A stretch of DNA of 64,000 nt, taken from Erwinia persicina NBRC 102418 (GTDB lineage: Bacteria; Pseudomonadota; Gammaproteobacteria; Enterobacterales; Enterobacteriaceae). The stretch covers positions 248,001 through 312,000 of the forward strand of contig NZ_BCTN01000001.1 of NCBI RefSeq assembly GCF_001571305.1. The letters are read 5' to 3'. Shown in pieces: positions 26,155-37,879 of this stretch. Every line of letters begins with the position of its first letter. Within the stretch, counting starts at the first letter, position 1. The notes under the pieces are model-generated. The model had not been told where the DNA came from and did not search any database. It saw only the letters and a program-made list of their open reading frames with translations. Made by a program: the position numbers and the translations under genes.

Positions 26155-29100
26155 GTGTCAGAAGCTCAGATCGCGCCTGAAATACAGGCTGAATTTACCG
26201 AATATCCGCTGGTTGCCGCGCAGCCGGGGATCTGGATCGCCGATCAGATCGCCCCGACAGGAAACAGCTATGCCGTCGCCCACTACAGTGAGCTGCACGG
26301 CGACATTGACCGCTACTGCCTGGACGCCGCGATCCGCCAGGCGATGTCCGAAGCTGATACCGTGCAGGCGGTTTTCTGCCTGGCGGAAGACGGCAGTGTC
26401 GTTCAGCGCCTTCCTCATGCGCGTACTCCCGAGCAGGTACAGCCTGTTGAATGGGTAGATGTCAGCCAGCACAGCGATGCCGCGCAGGCGGCGCAGGATC
26501 TGATGCAGGCCGACCTGGCTGCCGACCTCCCTGCTGACGGTGACCGTCCGCTGTACCGTCAGCTGATGATCCGCGTCAGCGCTGACCGCTGGTTCTGGTA
26601 TCAGCGTTATCACCATCTGATGCTGGACGGCTTCAGCTTCGAGGCGCTGACCCGGCGCGTGGCGGCAGTCTATCAGTCCCTGCGCGCGGGCCAGACGCCG
26701 TCGCCCTCGCCGTTTATCTCCTTTGGTGAGGTGGTTGCCGAATATCAGGCCTGGCAGCACTCACCGGCCTGTGAGCGTGCGGCGTTGTTCTGGCAGCAGC
26801 ACGGTAAAGACTTTCCGACGGCGATCTCCCTGTCGGGTGAAACCTTCAGCCACCACGGCCGCACGTCACCGCTGAAACAGCAGGTCACCCTGCCGCCCGC
26901 CCTGCTGGCGGCCCTGGCCCAGCAGCCAGGCCTGCGGGAAACCGCGCCGGCGGAGATTGCCAGCGCCCTGCTGGTTGCCTATCTGGCACGCATCAGCGGT
27001 GAATCCCGTCTGAGCATCGGCTTCCCGTTTATGCGCCGGATCGGTTCGGCCGCGCTGGCCGCTACGGGACCGGTGGTCAACGTCCTGCCGCTGCTGCCTG
27101 ACATTGATGACAGCATGACGCTGGCCGATGTCAGCCAGGCCCTGCAGAGTGAAATCAAACAGGTGCGCCGTCACCAGCGTTATGAAGCAGAGCAGCTGCG
27201 TCGCGATCTCGGCCTGGTCGGTAGCGGCCAGCCCCTGTATGGCCCGGTTATTAACCTCAAGATTTATCACGACAGCCTGGCATTTGACGGTATTGATGCC
27301 GTCAGCCACACCCTGGCGATGGGGCCGGTGGACGATCTGGAGTTTGAGATCGGCTTCCAGCTTGGCCAGCTTCAGGTCACGCTGGTCGCCAATCCCGATA
27401 AATATGACGCGCAGATGCTGGCCTGGCACGGCGAACGGATCGTCTGTCTGGCAAGACAGCTGGCGCAGCAACCGCGTCTGCCGCTGGCCAGACTGGCGCT
27501 GGTTGCCGGGCTTGAGCAGCAGCAGATTGATGAGTGGTCGCAGGGGATCGCCGTGACGCCGCCGGAGGGTGTGGTGTCGATACTGGCCATGCTGCAGCGC
27601 CAGGTGGAAGCACAGCCCGATGCCACCGCCGTCGTCTGCGGTGATATCAGCCTGACCTACGGACAGCTTTCTGCCCGGGCAATGCAGCTGGCACGTGAGC
27701 TGATGGCCCGCGGTCTGGGTGCGGATGATGTTGTGGCGATTGGCCTCCCGCGCTCGGTGGATTCGCTGGTGGCCATTTTTGGCGTACTGGCCAGCGGGGC
27801 CGCCTATATGCCGCTGGATCTCGACTATCCGCGCGAGCGTCTGGCGCTGATGTGTGACGATGCGCAGCCACAGCTGCTGCTGACGCACAGCAGCCTGGCG
27901 GCTCGCATGCCGGAAGGGGTCTGTCTGTGTATTGATGATGCCGACGTGCGCGCCCGCTGTCATGCCCGCGCCGCCACCCCGGTCAGCGACAGCGAACGCC
28001 GCGTCGCCCAGCAGGGTGAGCACCTCGCCTATATGATCTACACCTCCGGCTCTACCGGACGCCCGAAAGGGGTAATGAGCACCCACGCCGGCCTGCTGAA
28101 CCTCTTCCTGTCGCACCAGGCCAACCTGTTCGGCCCGGCCATTGAGCGCTTCCATCGCAGCCAGCCGCGCCGCATGCGCACCGGCCACACCGCCTCGTTC
28201 TCCTTCGACTCGTCATGGGAGCCGCTGTTCTGCATGATGATGGGCTGTGAGCTGAACATTTTTGATGAAGAGCTGCGCCGTGATGCGTGGGGCCTGTTAC
28301 AGAAAATGAAACAGGTGCCGGTCGACCTGCTGGATATCACCCCGTCGTTCTTCTCGCAGATGATTGATGCCGGTCTGTTCGAGGCCGACAGCCACCGTCC
28401 GGCGTTTGTGATGATCGGCGGTGAAGCCGCCACGCCGACCCTGTGGAAGCTGATGCAGCAGCACCCGGAACTGGAGATCCATAACTACTACGGCCCGTCC
28501 GAATACACCATCGATACGCTGGGTGCCAGCGTGATGGTTTCTGACCAGCCGGTGATCGGCCGTCCGGTGGGTAACACCCGGGTCTGGCTGCTGGACAGCA
28601 GGCTGCGCCCCGTCCCGGTGGGCTGTGTCGGTGAACTTTACATTTCCGGCACCGGGATGGCGCGTGGCTATCTCCGCCGTCCGGATCTGACTGCTGCCCG
28701 CTTCGTCGCCAACCCGTTCCTTGAGGGCGAGGTGATGTACCGCAGCGGCGATCTGATGCGCTGGCGCAGCGACGGGCAGCTGGCGTTTATTGGCCGCGTC
28801 GATCATCAGATCAAAGTGCGGGGGTTCCGCATCGAGCTGGGGGAAGTGGAAAATGCCCTGGTGGCGCTGGAAGAAGTCAGTACCGCCGTGGTGATCGCCC
28901 AGCCTGTCGGCGCCACAAACCGGCTGATCGGTTACTGCTCGGTGTCTGACGATGCCCTGCGCGCCGACGCGCAGCTCTCAGCGAAGCTGCTGGCGAAGCT
29001 GGCCGTGACCCTGCCCGACTATATGGTGCCGGCCATTCTGATGGTGATGGATGAGCTGCCGCTTAACGTCAACGGCAAAATTGACCGTCAGGCGCTGCCT

Positions 29101-32100
29101 GAACCGCAACAGATGGCCTTTACTCCCGGCCGCGAACCGCAGGGAGCGGAAGAAACGCTGATCTGCAAAGCGGTGGCCGACCTGCTGGGCATGGAGCGCG
29201 TCGGCGCTGACGATGATTTCTTCGCCCTCGGCGGCGACAGCATATCTGCTATGGGGCTCGGCACCGCCGCCCGCCGCGCAGGCTATCTGCTGCGCCCGCG
29301 TGATATTTTTGCCCAGCGCACCCCGGCGCGCATGGCACAGAGTATGCCGCCACTGGCGACCCGCACGGCGGTCAGTCAGGTGAAACAGCAGGGGGCGATC
29401 GCTGGCCTGCCGATCCTGCACTGGTTTAACGAACACGGCGGTATTGACCAACGCTTTGCCCATGGCGTCTGGTTACAGGTGCCGTCGGCGCTGCAGCCTG
29501 CGCAGCTTGAACAGGCACTGACCACCCTCAGCCAGGCGCATCCGGCACTCGCCGCCTTTACCCGCGACGGCCAGCTGGTGGTCGGCGAAACGCCTCCAGC
29601 CGGATCGCCCCCCCGGGTCAGTACGCTGAGGCTGAATGATGCACCGGAAGCCTGCGCTGAGGATGCGTTTGACGCGGCCGTGCACCGCCTTGATCCGGCG
29701 AACGGCGTGATGATACAGGCGACGCTCCTGCAGCATAAGGGACAGACGTTCGGTCTGGTGCTGGTGATCCACCATCTGGTCGTGGACGGTGTCTCGTGGC
29801 GCGTCCTGCTGGAAGATCTGCGCGAAGCGGCCGAAGCGGTCATCAACGGCACGCCAGTAACCCTGCCGGCAGAAGAAACCTCACTGCACGACTGGTCAGC
29901 GGCGCTGTTGCGCGATACCGCCCACCGGGTGTCTGAGCTGCCCTTCTGGCAGAGCATGTTGCAGGATCCTGTTCCGCTGCTCGGCCAGCGCGCTGTGCAC
30001 GAACAGGATACCCACGGTGAGATGAAAGAGAAGCGCACGCTGCTGAACGGCAGTCAGACGCAGGCCCTGCTCTCCACGCTGCCGCAACAGTTCCGCGCCA
30101 GTGTGGAGGAGACGCTGCTTTGCACCCTGTCGCTGGCGCTGGCCGATCGCTTTAAGGTCCGCCAGCTGCGCTATACCCTGGAGTCACATGGCCGCGCTGA
30201 GCTGGAAGGCGATCGTGACCTGGCCCGCACTGTCGGCTGGCTGACCGCCGAATACCCGCTGCTGATCACGCTGGGAAATAGCGATAACGGCACGCTGCGC
30301 GACGCCATCCGCGCGGTCAAGCATGTGCTGCGGGCCGTACCGGATCGCGGCATTGGCTACGGTCAGCTGCGCTACCTCGACGCCGTCCGTGGGCCAGAGC
30401 TTAAGACACTGGCGCAGCAGCACGCACCGGAAGTGCTGTTTAACTACCTCGGACGCTTCAGCGCCGGGGACGAACTCTGGACACCCCAGCGCACACGCAG
30501 GCAGTTCCGCGACGCCTTTGCCGTGTATCAGTCCCCGGCGATGCCGCAGCTGCACGGGCTGGAGGTGAATATCTTCGTGGATGAAAACGGCGCGATGCCG
30601 CAGCTGGCGATCAACTGGGGCTGGCTCAGCGGCGTATTCAGCGAAGAGGATATTGATGCCCTGCATCAGGCCATGGCAGACGCCTGCGATGCGCTGGCCG
30701 GGTTTGCCCGCCGCCATCCTCAGCAGGCATGCGATACCTTAGTGGCCGCCGAGGTCGCGATGGCCGATGTCAGCCAGCAGGATCTGGTGGCGCTGGGTGA
30801 CCGCCACGGCCCGCTGGCCGCCGTGCTGCCGCTGCTGCCGCTGCAGAAGGGGCTGCTGTTCCATGCGGCCACCGCCGATAACAGCGGCAGCTATAACTCC
30901 CTGACCCGCCTGACCTTTAGCGGCGCGCTGGAGGAGGATCGCCTGCGGGCGGCGCTGGATGCCGTGGTGCGTCACCATCCGCAGCTGGCAGCACGTTTTG
31001 ACAGCGAGCAGACACTTCAGCCGCTGCAGCTGATCCCGGTGTTGCCGGTCGGCCAGTCCGTCTGGACGCTCGACCGCCATACGCTGCCGGTGCTCCCCCC
31101 GCAGGACGAAACAAACGCCCTGCTGGCGCTGGAAAAACGCGAGCTGGCGCGGGACCTGTTCAGCCAGCCGGTGATGCTGCACGCGCTGCTGGTGGAGCAC
31201 GCCGGAGGCGACCGCTTTACCCTGATGCTGAACGCCCATCACCTGGTGGTGGACGGCTGGTCAACGCCGGTGATTTTAGCCGACCTGTTTACCGCCCTGT
31301 GGCACGGCCCGCAGGCGCTGACGCCGCACCGCTTCAGCTACGCGGATATCGTCCGTCAGCTTGCCGGGCGCGACGCGGCGGCCTCGCGTCAGCGGTGGCA
31401 GCAGGTATTACAGGACGTACGCCCGACGCTGCTGTTCGGCAGTGAGGCCCACACCGGCCCGGTGCACGACCTTGATCTGGTGCTGGAGCCTGAGCTGGAA
31501 CGCGGCCTGCTGGCGCTGTGCCGCCGCCGTGGCCTGACCCTGAACAGCGTTATGCAGGGCCTCTGGGGCATGCAGCTGGCGATTGAAAGCGGCCATCAGG
31601 ACGTGGTGTTCGGCTCCCCGGTCTCCGGCCGCTTCGGTCAGATTGACGGCCAGGATCAGCATGTTGGCCTGTTCAGTAACACCCTGCCGGTGCGGGTTCG
31701 CTTTGACAGCCAGCGACCGCTGCTGGAGCAGCTGGCCGATCATCAGGCACAGCAGATCCAGCTGATTGAACATGACGATCTGGGCCTGGGCGAGATCCAG
31801 CAGCTGGCCGGCAGCGGCACGCTGTTCGACACCCTGCTGGTGGTGGAGAACTATCCGGATAACACCGACCTGTTGCAGGGGCACAACGGCCTGCGCTGCG
31901 ACCACATCAGCAACCGGGGCTACACCCACTACCCACTCACCCTGCTGGTGCTACCGGGCGAGCGCCTGCACCTGCTGATGGAATATCGCGATGCGGTGCC
32001 GCACCCGCAGCGTTTTGCCGACCGCCTGCTGATGCTGATTGCCCAGCTGGTGGCACAGCCTGACCTGCCGCTGGCGCGCTGGCAGCTGCAGACGCCGGAT

Positions 32101-34698
32101 GAACGGGCGCTGATTGCCAGCATCAATAACACCGCTTACCCGGTCGCCCCCGGCACGCTGCAGGGGGCCATTGAGCAGCAGGTGAATCGCACGCCGGATG
32201 CGCTGGCGCTGCTGGACGGCGAACATCGTCTGACCTATCGCCAGATGCAGCAGCAGGCGCGGCGGCTGGCCGACCGCCTGATTGATGCCGGAGTAAAACC
32301 CGGGGATATCGTCGCCGTCGCCCTGCCGCGCTCGGTACGCCTGAGCCTGGCGCTGACCGCTATTCTGCAGGCCGGCGCTGCCTGGCTGCCGCTGGATACC
32401 GGCTACCCGGATGACCGTCTGGGTTATATGGTGGACGATGCGCGGCCGCGTCTGATTATCAGCGAAAGCGCCTTAGCCGCGCGCTTTGCCGTGATGGGGC
32501 CGATACTGACCTTTGACCAGCTGGAAGAGGAACCGCATTCGCCACGGCACCCGCTGCCACCGGCAGACAGCACCCGCCCGGCCTATGTCCTCTACACCTC
32601 CGGCTCCACCGGGCGACCGAAAGGCGTGGTGGTGGGCCAGCAGGCTATCGTTAACCGCCTGTGGTGGATGCAGGACGAATACCCGCTGGACGCCAGCGAC
32701 GTGGTGTTACAGAAAACCCCGTGCAGTTTTGACGTCTCGGTGTGGGAATTCTTCTGGCCGCTGATGGTCGGATCGCCGCTGCTGATGGCCCCGCCGGAAG
32801 CCCATCGCGACCCGGAGGCACTGGTACAGCTGATTGAAGACTACGCCGTGACCACGATGCACTTCGTGCCATCGATGCTGGCGGCGTGGGTGACGGCGCT
32901 GGAAAGCCGCGACGGCGAGGATAAAGGCTGTCACAGCCTGCGTCGCGTGTTCTGCAGCGGGGAAGCCCTTTCCTGCGAGCTGGCCGCCAGCTATGAAGCC
33001 CTGATCGCCGCCCCGCTGCATAACCTGTATGGCCCGACCGAGGCCGCCGTTGATGTGACCTGGCATCCGGCCAGCGGTGAAAGTCTGAAGCAGTGCAGCG
33101 GCGCGGGCGTACCGATTGGCTACCCGGTGTGGAACACCGAACTGCGCATCCTTGATGCCCTGCTGCGCCCTGTGCCTGTCGGCGTGGCGGGCGACCTGTA
33201 TCTCTGCGGTGTGCAGCTGGCGGAGGGGTATCTGTACCGTGCCGACCTGACTGCCCAGCGCTTTGTCGCCGATCCGTTTGCCGACGGTGAGCGCATGTAC
33301 CGCACCGGCGACATCGCCCGCTGGCTGGACAGCGGTGCCGTGGAATACCTCGGCCGCAGCGACGATCAGCTGAAAATTCGCGGTCAGCGCATTGAGCTGG
33401 GCGAAATTGAACAGGCGCTGCTGGCCCTGGACGGCGTGGCGCAGGCGGTAGTTGGCGCGCGCGAACTGGGCAGCGTGGCCGCCGTCGGGGCCGATGCCCG
33501 TCAGCTGGTAGCCTGGCTGATTGCCCAACCGGGGCTGGCACTGGATACCCGGGTCGTGCACCAGCAGCTGGCGCAGCGCCTGCCGGCGCATATGCTGCCG
33601 GTCAGCTACGTGCTGACCGACCGTTTCCCGCTGAGCGCCAACGGTAAGCTGGACCGCAAGGCCCTGCCATCCCCACAGGCCCCGCAGTCGGCTGGCCGCC
33701 TGCCGCACGGTGAGCATGAGCAACTGCTGGCGGAACTTTTCGCCCGCCTGCTGGCGCGTGAAACCGTGTATGCCGATGATGATTTCTTCGCGCTGGGCGG
33801 GCACTCGCTGCTGGCGATGCGTCTGGCTGCCGAACTGCGTCGTCGCCTGGCAACGCCGCTCACTATCGGGCAGATCATGGCTGCGCGCAGCGTGGAGAAC
33901 ATGGCCCGTCTGCTGGATGAGGGTGCCCACGGCACCAACGCCGGGACGCGTGCCAACGGTGAAAGCCTGCCCTTCCGCAGCGGGACCGGGCCGGTGCTGT
34001 TCTGTATTCATCCGGCATCCGGCTTTGCGTGGCAGTATTCCGGTATGCTGCGTCATCTTGGCGGTCACTTCCCGATTGTTGGCCTGCAGTCGCCGCGTCC
34101 TGACGGTGTGATCGCCGCCTGTGCCAGCGTGGATGAAATGTGCGATCGCCATCTGGCGACACTGCGCAGCATTCAGCCGCAGGGGCCGTACCATCTGCTG
34201 GGTTACTCGCTGGGCGGCACCCTTGCCCACGGGATAGCGGCCCGCCTGCAGCAGCAGGGGGAGACGGTAAGCTTCCTGGGTCTGCTGGATACCTATCCGC
34301 CAGAGGGTCAGGACTGGACACGGCCGTCAGAGGAGGAGGCCCGCGCGGAAGTCGAACGTGAGGAAGCGGAGTTTATGGCAGCGACCGACAGTGACGATGC
34401 GCTGTTACAGGCGGAAAAAGCGGCGATGTTCAGTACCATCGTAGCGAACTACGCGGATGCGGTCCAGCGTCTGAGCACCGCCTCTACCCCGCGCTTTGCC
34501 GGTCAGGCCACGCTGTTTGTGGCGAAAAAGACGCTGCCCGTCGGGATGGATGTGCAGAAAAGCTGGGCACCTTACCTGCAGCAGTTACGGGTACACGAAC
34601 TGGACTGCGATCACATGGATATCCTGTCCCCGGCATCCCTGGTCACACTGGGGCCCTTGCTGGCGCAGCTGATGGTGGAGTGTAAAGACCTGGCCTAA
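26155..34698 (+). CDS. Two-module siderophore NRPS, C-A-T-E-C-A-T-TE
   Basis: 2847 residues, about twice EntF (1293). Order: starter C (HHLMLDG at 153), A1 (YTSGSTG at 629), carrier T1 (Ser1029 in LGGDS), epimerase E (HHLVVDG at 1206, later NYLGRF), C2 (HHLVVDG at 1695), A2 (YTSGSTG at 2147), T2 (Ser2551 in LGGHS), thioesterase (GYSLGG Ser2685, His2820). Hand-read A2 code is D2193 V W2197 H2236 F2266 S2268 L2291 V2299 D2300 K, identical to EntF, so serine. A1 reads D685 S (W or E) D727 M G Y I D K, an acidic pocket suited to Lys, Arg or Orn. Product by rule: aryl acid (DHB)-D-X-L-Ser, as chrysobactin (CbsF) or vanchrobactin (VabF). GTG start with AGGA upstream. Confidence 0.93.
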   Translation: MSEAQIAPEIQAEFTEYPLVAAQPGIWIADQIAPTGNSYAVAHYSELHGDIDRYCLDAAIRQAMSEADTVQAVFCLAEDGSVVQRLPHARTPEQVQPVEWVDVSQHSDAAQAAQDLMQADLAADLPADGDRPLYRQLMIRVSADRWFWYQRYHHLMLDGFSFEALTRRVAAVYQSLRAGQTPSPSPFISFGEVVAEYQAWQHSPACERAALFWQQHGKDFPTAISLSGETFSHHGRTSPLKQQVTLPPALLAALAQQPGLRETAPAEIASALLVAYLARISGESRLSIGFPFMRRIGSAALAATGPVVNVLPLLPDIDDSMTLADVSQALQSEIKQVRRHQRYEAEQLRRDLGLVGSGQPLYGPVINLKIYHDSLAFDGIDAVSHTLAMGPVDDLEFEIGFQLGQLQVTLVANPDKYDAQMLAWHGERIVCLARQLAQQPRLPLARLALVAGLEQQQIDEWSQGIAVTPPEGVVSILAMLQRQVEAQPDATAVVCGDISLTYGQLSARAMQLARELMARGLGADDVVAIGLPRSVDSLVAIFGVLASGAAYMPLDLDYPRERLALMCDDAQPQLLLTHSSLAARMPEGVCLCIDDADVRARCHARAATPVSDSERRVAQQGEHLAYMIYTSGSTGRPKGVMSTHAGLLNLFLSHQANLFGPAIERFHRSQPRRMRTGHTASFSFDSSWEPLFCMMMGCELNIFDEELRRDAWGLLQKMKQVPVDLLDITPSFFSQMIDAGLFEADSHRPAFVMIGGEAATPTLWKLMQQHPELEIHNYYGPSEYTIDTLGASVMVSDQPVIGRPVGNTRVWLLDSRLRPVPVGCVGELYISGTGMARGYLRRPDLTAARFVANPFLEGEVMYRSGDLMRWRSDGQLAFIGRVDHQIKVRGFRIELGEVENALVALEEVSTAVVIAQPVGATNRLIGYCSVSDDALRADAQLSAKLLAKLAVTLPDYMVPAILMVMDELPLNVNGKIDRQALPEPQQMAFTPGREPQGAEETLICKAVADLLGMERVGADDDFFALGGDSISAMGLGTAARRAGYLLRPRDIFAQRTPARMAQSMPPLATRTAVSQVKQQGAIAGLPILHWFNEHGGIDQRFAHGVWLQVPSALQPAQLEQALTTLSQAHPALAAFTRDGQLVVGETPPAGSPPRVSTLRLNDAPEACAEDAFDAAVHRLDPANGVMIQATLLQHKGQTFGLVLVIHHLVVDGVSWRVLLEDLREAAEAVINGTPVTLPAEETSLHDWSAALLRDTAHRVSELPFWQSMLQDPVPLLGQRAVHEQDTHGEMKEKRTLLNGSQTQALLSTLPQQFRASVEETLLCTLSLALADRFKVRQLRYTLESHGRAELEGDRDLARTVGWLTAEYPLLITLGNSDNGTLRDAIRAVKHVLRAVPDRGIGYGQLRYLDAVRGPELKTLAQQHAPEVLFNYLGRFSAGDELWTPQRTRRQFRDAFAVYQSPAMPQLHGLEVNIFVDENGAMPQLAINWGWLSGVFSEEDIDALHQAMADACDALAGFARRHPQQACDTLVAAEVAMADVSQQDLVALGDRHGPLAAVLPLLPLQKGLLFHAATADNSGSYNSLTRLTFSGALEEDRLRAALDAVVRHHPQLAARFDSEQTLQPLQLIPVLPVGQSVWTLDRHTLPVLPPQDETNALLALEKRELARDLFSQPVMLHALLVEHAGGDRFTLMLNAHHLVVDGWSTPVILADLFTALWHGPQALTPHRFSYADIVRQLAGRDAAASRQRWQQVLQDVRPTLLFGSEAHTGPVHDLDLVLEPELERGLLALCRRRGLTLNSVMQGLWGMQLAIESGHQDVVFGSPVSGRFGQIDGQDQHVGLFSNTLPVRVRFDSQRPLLEQLADHQAQQIQLIEHDDLGLGEIQQLAGSGTLFDTLLVVENYPDNTDLLQGHNGLRCDHISNRGYTHYPLTLLVLPGERLHLLMEYRDAVPHPQRFADRLLMLIAQLVAQPDLPLARWQLQTPDERALIASINNTAYPVAPGTLQGAIEQQVNRTPDALALLDGEHRLTYRQMQQQARRLADRLIDAGVKPGDIVAVALPRSVRLSLALTAILQAGAAWLPLDTGYPDDRLGYMVDDARPRLIISESALAARFAVMGPILTFDQLEEEPHSPRHPLPPADSTRPAYVLYTSGSTGRPKGVVVGQQAIVNRLWWMQDEYPLDASDVVLQKTPCSFDVSVWEFFWPLMVGSPLLMAPPEAHRDPEALVQLIEDYAVTTMHFVPSMLAAWVTALESRDGEDKGCHSLRRVFCSGEALSCELAASYEALIAAPLHNLYGPTEAAVDVTWHPASGESLKQCSGAGVPIGYPVWNTELRILDALLRPVPVGVAGDLYLCGVQLAEGYLYRADLTAQRFVADPFADGERMYRTGDIARWLDSGAVEYLGRSDDQLKIRGQRIELGEIEQALLALDGVAQAVVGARELGSVAAVGADARQLVAWLIAQPGLALDTRVVHQQLAQRLPAHMLPVSYVLTDRFPLSANGKLDRKALPSPQAPQSAGRLPHGEHEQLLAELFARLLARETVYADDDFFALGGHSLLAMRLAAELRRRLATPLTIGQIMAARSVENMARLLDEGAHGTNAGTRANGESLPFRSGTGPVLFCIHPASGFAWQYSGMLRHLGGHFPIVGLQSPRPDGVIAACASVDEMCDRHLATLRSIQPQGPYHLLGYSLGGTLAHGIAARLQQQGETVSFLGLLDTYPPEGQDWTRPSEEEARAEVEREEAEFMAATDSDDALLQAEKAAMFSTIVANYADAVQRLSTASTPRFAGQATLFVAKKTLPVGMDVQKSWAPYLQQLRVHELDCDHMDILSPASLVTLGPLLAQLMVECKDLA

Positions 34699-34700
34699 AA

Positions 34701-34732
34701 CAGAGGCGGACCCAAAACCCGGTCCGCCTCTG
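34701..34732 (+). terminator. Hairpin after the NRPS gene
   Basis: CAGAGGCGGACC / GGTCCGCCTCTG, a perfect 12-bp stem with an 8-base loop, directly after the NRPS stop. No T-run follows; the next hairpin supplies one. Confidence 0.65.
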
Positions 34733-34745
34733 GGATCCTCGTATC

Positions 34746-34779
34746 AAGGTCGACCTTTTATAACGGTCGGCCTTTTTTT
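34746..34779 (+). terminator. Terminator between NRPS and fepC
   Basis: AAGGTCGACC, loop, GGTCGGCCTT with one wobble, then seven T in the plus direction. It reaches into the fepC stop codon and may act on both converging units. Confidence 0.8.
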
Positions 34780-35584
34780 ATGGCCGGTGATAACGTCCGC
34801 AGGGGACGATCATCGGCGTGTGCGATACCGGATCGTCAATCACCACGCATTCCATGCCAAAGACCTGCCGGACCAGCGACGCATCAACGATCTCTGCTGG
34901 CTGGCCCTGGGCCACGATCTGCCCTTCCTGCATCACCACCAGATGGTCGGCATAGCGACAGGCCTGATTCAAATCATGCAGCACGGCCACCAGCGTATGC
35001 CCGCGTTCCTGATTTAACTGACGGAACAAATCCAGCAGTTCGATCTGATGGGCGATATCCAGCCAGGTGGTCGGCTCGTCCAGTAACAGCAGGGGCGTTT
35101 GCTGTGCCAGCACCATCGCTACCCATACGCGCTGACGCTGTCCGCCGGAGAGCTCATCCACGCTGCGCTCTGCCAGTTCACTGACGTTGGTCGCCTGCAT
35201 CGCGCCGGCCACCGCCTGGCGATCGGCTTCGCTCCACTGCTTCAGCAGGCTCTGGTGCGGATAGCGCCCGCGCGCCACCAGATCGGCCACGCTGATCCCC
35301 TCCGGCACAATGGCATGCTGTGGCAGCAGACCCAGCTGGCGCGCCAGCGCTTTGGTGCCCATCTGGTGAATATCCTCGCCATCAAGCAGTACCTGGCCGC
35401 TGCGCGGCTTCAGCAGACGACACAGGGCGCGCAATAACGTTGATTTGCCACAGGCGTTCGGGCCAATGATCACCGTGAACCTGCGGTCGGGGATCTGCAC
35501 GCTGAGTTCGCGGGCGATCACCTTCTGGTCGTAGGCCAGCGTCACTCCACTGGCCTGAAGGCGTGAGGGGGAAGAAAGTTCCAT
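34778..35584 (-). CDS. fepC: Ferric-siderophore ABC transporter ATPase
   Basis: 268 residues. Walker A GPNACGKSTLL, Q-loop region LLPQHAIVPEGISVADLVARGRYPHQSLL, ABC signature ELSGGQRQRVWVAMVLAQ, Walker B LLLLDEPTTWLDIAHQ. The TWLD form is typical of FecE/FepC/FhuC iron importers. It drives uptake through FepD-FepG. Two bases after fepG, so one operon fepD-fepG-fepC. Confidence 0.94.
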   Translation of the reverse strand: MELSSPSRLQASGVTLAYDQKVIARELSVQIPDRRFTVIIGPNACGKSTLLRALCRLLKPRSGQVLLDGEDIHQMGTKALARQLGLLPQHAIVPEGISVADLVARGRYPHQSLLKQWSEADRQAVAGAMQATNVSELAERSVDELSGGQRQRVWVAMVLAQQTPLLLLDEPTTWLDIAHQIELLDLFRQLNQERGHTLVAVLHDLNQACRYADHLVVMQEGQIVAQGQPAEIVDASLVRQVFGMECVVIDDPVSHTPMIVPCGRYHRP

Positions 35585-35586
35585 GG

Positions 35587-36621
35587 TTAACGACGTGACT
35601 CCCTGATAAGTAACCCGATGAGATACAGCCCGCCGATGCTGACCGTGACGGCCCCCACCGGCAGCTGTATCCCGTTAAAAGCATGTTGCGCGACGACGTC
35701 TGCCAGCAGCAGCAGCAGCGCCCCGGTTGTGGCGGCAGAGAACAGCGGCACAGCATGTGCGCCGGTCAGCCGCTTTGCGATCTGCGGGGCGGCCAGAGAG
35801 ATAAAGGCGATGGGCCCGGCGCTGGCGGTAGCAATCGCCGTAAGGATAATGCCGCACAGCATCAGCCAGAGGCGGCTGGATTCCGCACTGATCCCCAGCG
35901 CCCGCGCACTGTCATCGCCCATCTCCATCAGTTGCAGACGGCGGCTGAGCAGCAGCGCGACCAGAATCGTCAGCGGCACCAGCAGCAGCGCAGGCTGACC
36001 TTTCGCCCAGGTGATACCGTTCAGCGATCCGGCCCCCCACAGCGCCGCACTCATGGCACTTTCCAGCGAAGCGCTGATAATCAGCCAGGTATTCAGCGCG
36101 GAAAGCACCGCGCCGACGCCAATACCGACGATAATCAGGCGGAAACCCACAATGCCCTGACGCCAGGCCAGCAGATAGACCAGCGCCGCCGCACCGATGC
36201 CGCCGACCAGTGCCCCTGCCGCAATCTGATAATAGCCGCCGCCAAACGCGATAATCATCACCAGTGCGCCGGTAAAAGCGCCGGTATTAAAACCGACCAC
36301 GTCCGGACTGCCCAGCGGGTTACGAATGGCTGACTGGAAGATTGCGCCGCTGACGCCGAGGCCGGCCCCCAGCACCAGCGCCAACATTGCGCGCGGCGCA
36401 CGCCACTGCCGGATGACGGTGATAATACCGCGCGGCCCCTCTCCCTGCAGCGCCTGCCACACCTGCCCGGGGCGAATACTGAGCGTGCCGTAGCACAGGG
36501 CAAACAGCGCCAGCGCGACGGCCAGCAGCAGCAGCGTCAGGTTAACCCACATCACCCGGGATGACAGGCGCAGATTCAGCCAGCCGTCCGGGCGCCCTAT
36601 TATTAACGTTCTGCTGTGCAT
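35587..36621 (-). CDS. fepG: Ferric-siderophore permease subunit 2
   Basis: 344 residues, FecCD/BtuC family inner-membrane permease with about nine or ten helices (LTLLLLAVALALFALCYG first; ARALGISAESSRLWLMLCG is the coupling region before the last helices). GGAG precedes the ATG. Middle gene of fepDGC, pairing with FepD around the substrate channel. Confidence 0.92.
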   Translation of the reverse strand: MHSRTLIIGRPDGWLNLRLSSRVMWVNLTLLLLAVALALFALCYGTLSIRPGQVWQALQGEGPRGIITVIRQWRAPRAMLALVLGAGLGVSGAIFQSAIRNPLGSPDVVGFNTGAFTGALVMIIAFGGGYYQIAAGALVGGIGAAALVYLLAWRQGIVGFRLIIVGIGVGAVLSALNTWLIISASLESAMSAALWGAGSLNGITWAKGQPALLLVPLTILVALLLSRRLQLMEMGDDSARALGISAESSRLWLMLCGIILTAIATASAGPIAFISLAAPQIAKRLTGAHAVPLFSAATTGALLLLLADVVAQHAFNGIQLPVGAVTVSIGGLYLIGLLIRESRR

Positions 36622-36683
36622 GCAGATCTCCCTTAAAGCCCCGGTTCAACTCAACCAGGCTGCAAAATGGCAGGTAACAAAGC

Positions 36684-37709
36684 CTAATGCCTGCGCTGAC
36701 GGACCAGCCAGATCAGGACAGGTGCCCCAATCAGGGCGGTGACAATCGACACCCGTAATTCGCCCTGCGCCATAAACCGCCCGGCAATATCGGCGGTGAG
36801 CAGCAGCACCGGGGCCATTAAAAATGAATAGATCAGTATCCAGCGCTGGTCGGCCCCCACCCACCAGCGCGCCACATGAGGCACCATCAGGCCGACAAAA
36901 CCAATCGGCCCCACCAGCGCGGTAGACGATCCGCAGAGCAGCATCACCGCCAGCAGCGCCAGCAGGCGGATCAGCACCACCCTTGTGCCCAGCGCGGCGG
37001 CAATGTCCTCGCCCATGCTCAGGCTGTTCAGCGAACGCGATACTGCCAGCGCCAGCACCGCTCCCGCTACAATCGCCGGAGCAACAATAAGCAGATTATC
37101 CATTGTGCGGATATCCAGGGTTCCCGCCTGCCAGAAGCGCAGCTGATCAGTAGTTTGCGGATTCAGCAGCGACAGTGAGGAGGTCAGTCCGCCCAGTACC
37201 GCACTCAGCGCTACCCCTGCCAGCGTCAGGCGGACCGGATTCACCCGTCCCCCGCTGAGGGTACCAATAGCCCAGACGGCAACACTGGCAATCAGCGCAC
37301 CGCCCCAGGCAAACCCCAGCCAGCCGGCCATGCCGCTGACGCCAAACAGGGTGATGCCCACGGCCATGGCAAAGCTGGCTCCGGCATTAACACCCAGTAT
37401 GCCGGGGTCGGCCAGCGGATTGCGCGTCAGCGCCTGGATCACCGCCCCGGCACCGCCCAGCGCCAGGCCGACCAGGATCCCGGCCAGCGTGCGCGGCAGG
37501 CGGGCATTGAGAATGATGATGCTGTCAGCACTGGTCAGCTGACCGGACAGGCTCTGCCACACCACCGCTGGTGCAATGGATTTGGCCCCCAGCATCAGGC
37601 TTGCCAGGCTGACGGCCGCCAGCAGGCCCAGGCAGATAATGACACCCCCGGCGCGTGAAATGCCTGCCGGCAGTGGAGTGGTACGAGGGGAAGCGTGCTG
37701 CAATGACAT
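36684..37709 (-). CDS. fepD: Ferric-siderophore permease subunit 1
   Basis: 341 residues from ATG 37709, which has GGAGG upstream; an in-frame ATG at 37727 overlaps that site and is less likely. FecCD family: LMLGAKSIAPAVVWQSL, RLPRTLAGILVGLALGGAGAVIQALTRNPLADPGILGVNAGA, then the helix bundle. First gene of fepDGC, transcribed from the shared Fur-controlled region opposite entS. Confidence 0.92.
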   Translation of the reverse strand: MSLQHASPRTTPLPAGISRAGGVIICLGLLAAVSLASLMLGAKSIAPAVVWQSLSGQLTSADSIIILNARLPRTLAGILVGLALGGAGAVIQALTRNPLADPGILGVNAGASFAMAVGITLFGVSGMAGWLGFAWGGALIASVAVWAIGTLSGGRVNPVRLTLAGVALSAVLGGLTSSLSLLNPQTTDQLRFWQAGTLDIRTMDNLLIVAPAIVAGAVLALAVSRSLNSLSMGEDIAAALGTRVVLIRLLALLAVMLLCGSSTALVGPIGFVGLMVPHVARWWVGADQRWILIYSFLMAPVLLLTADIAGRFMAQGELRVSIVTALIGAPVLIWLVRQRRH

Positions 37710-37737
37710 CCCTGACAGATCCTCCATACATGCAAAT

Positions 37738-37756
37738 GAATATGAGTATTATTATC
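37738..37756. promoter_or_regulatory. Fur box, fepD / entS divergent promoter
   Basis: GAATATGAGTATTATTATC matches the 19-bp Fur consensus at 14 positions, and it is flanked by ATGCAAAT on the left and ATTA on the right. It lies just upstream of fepD and 124 bases before entS, mirroring the E. coli layout. Confidence 0.75.
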
Positions 37757-37879
37757 ATTAACGTTACAAACCAATTATGTTACCATGCGCACCGCCAGAA
37801 AAACATCGGCATCCTTACGCGCCGCACCGGACAGCGTTCCGGCTGCCAGGCACCGGCCCATCAACACACATGGACACTC

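Noticed and set aside
26866..34230. Long minus-strand frames inside the NRPS gene (440 and 507 codons)
   Set aside because: They mirror NRPS codons, lack ribosome sites and show no protein family pattern.
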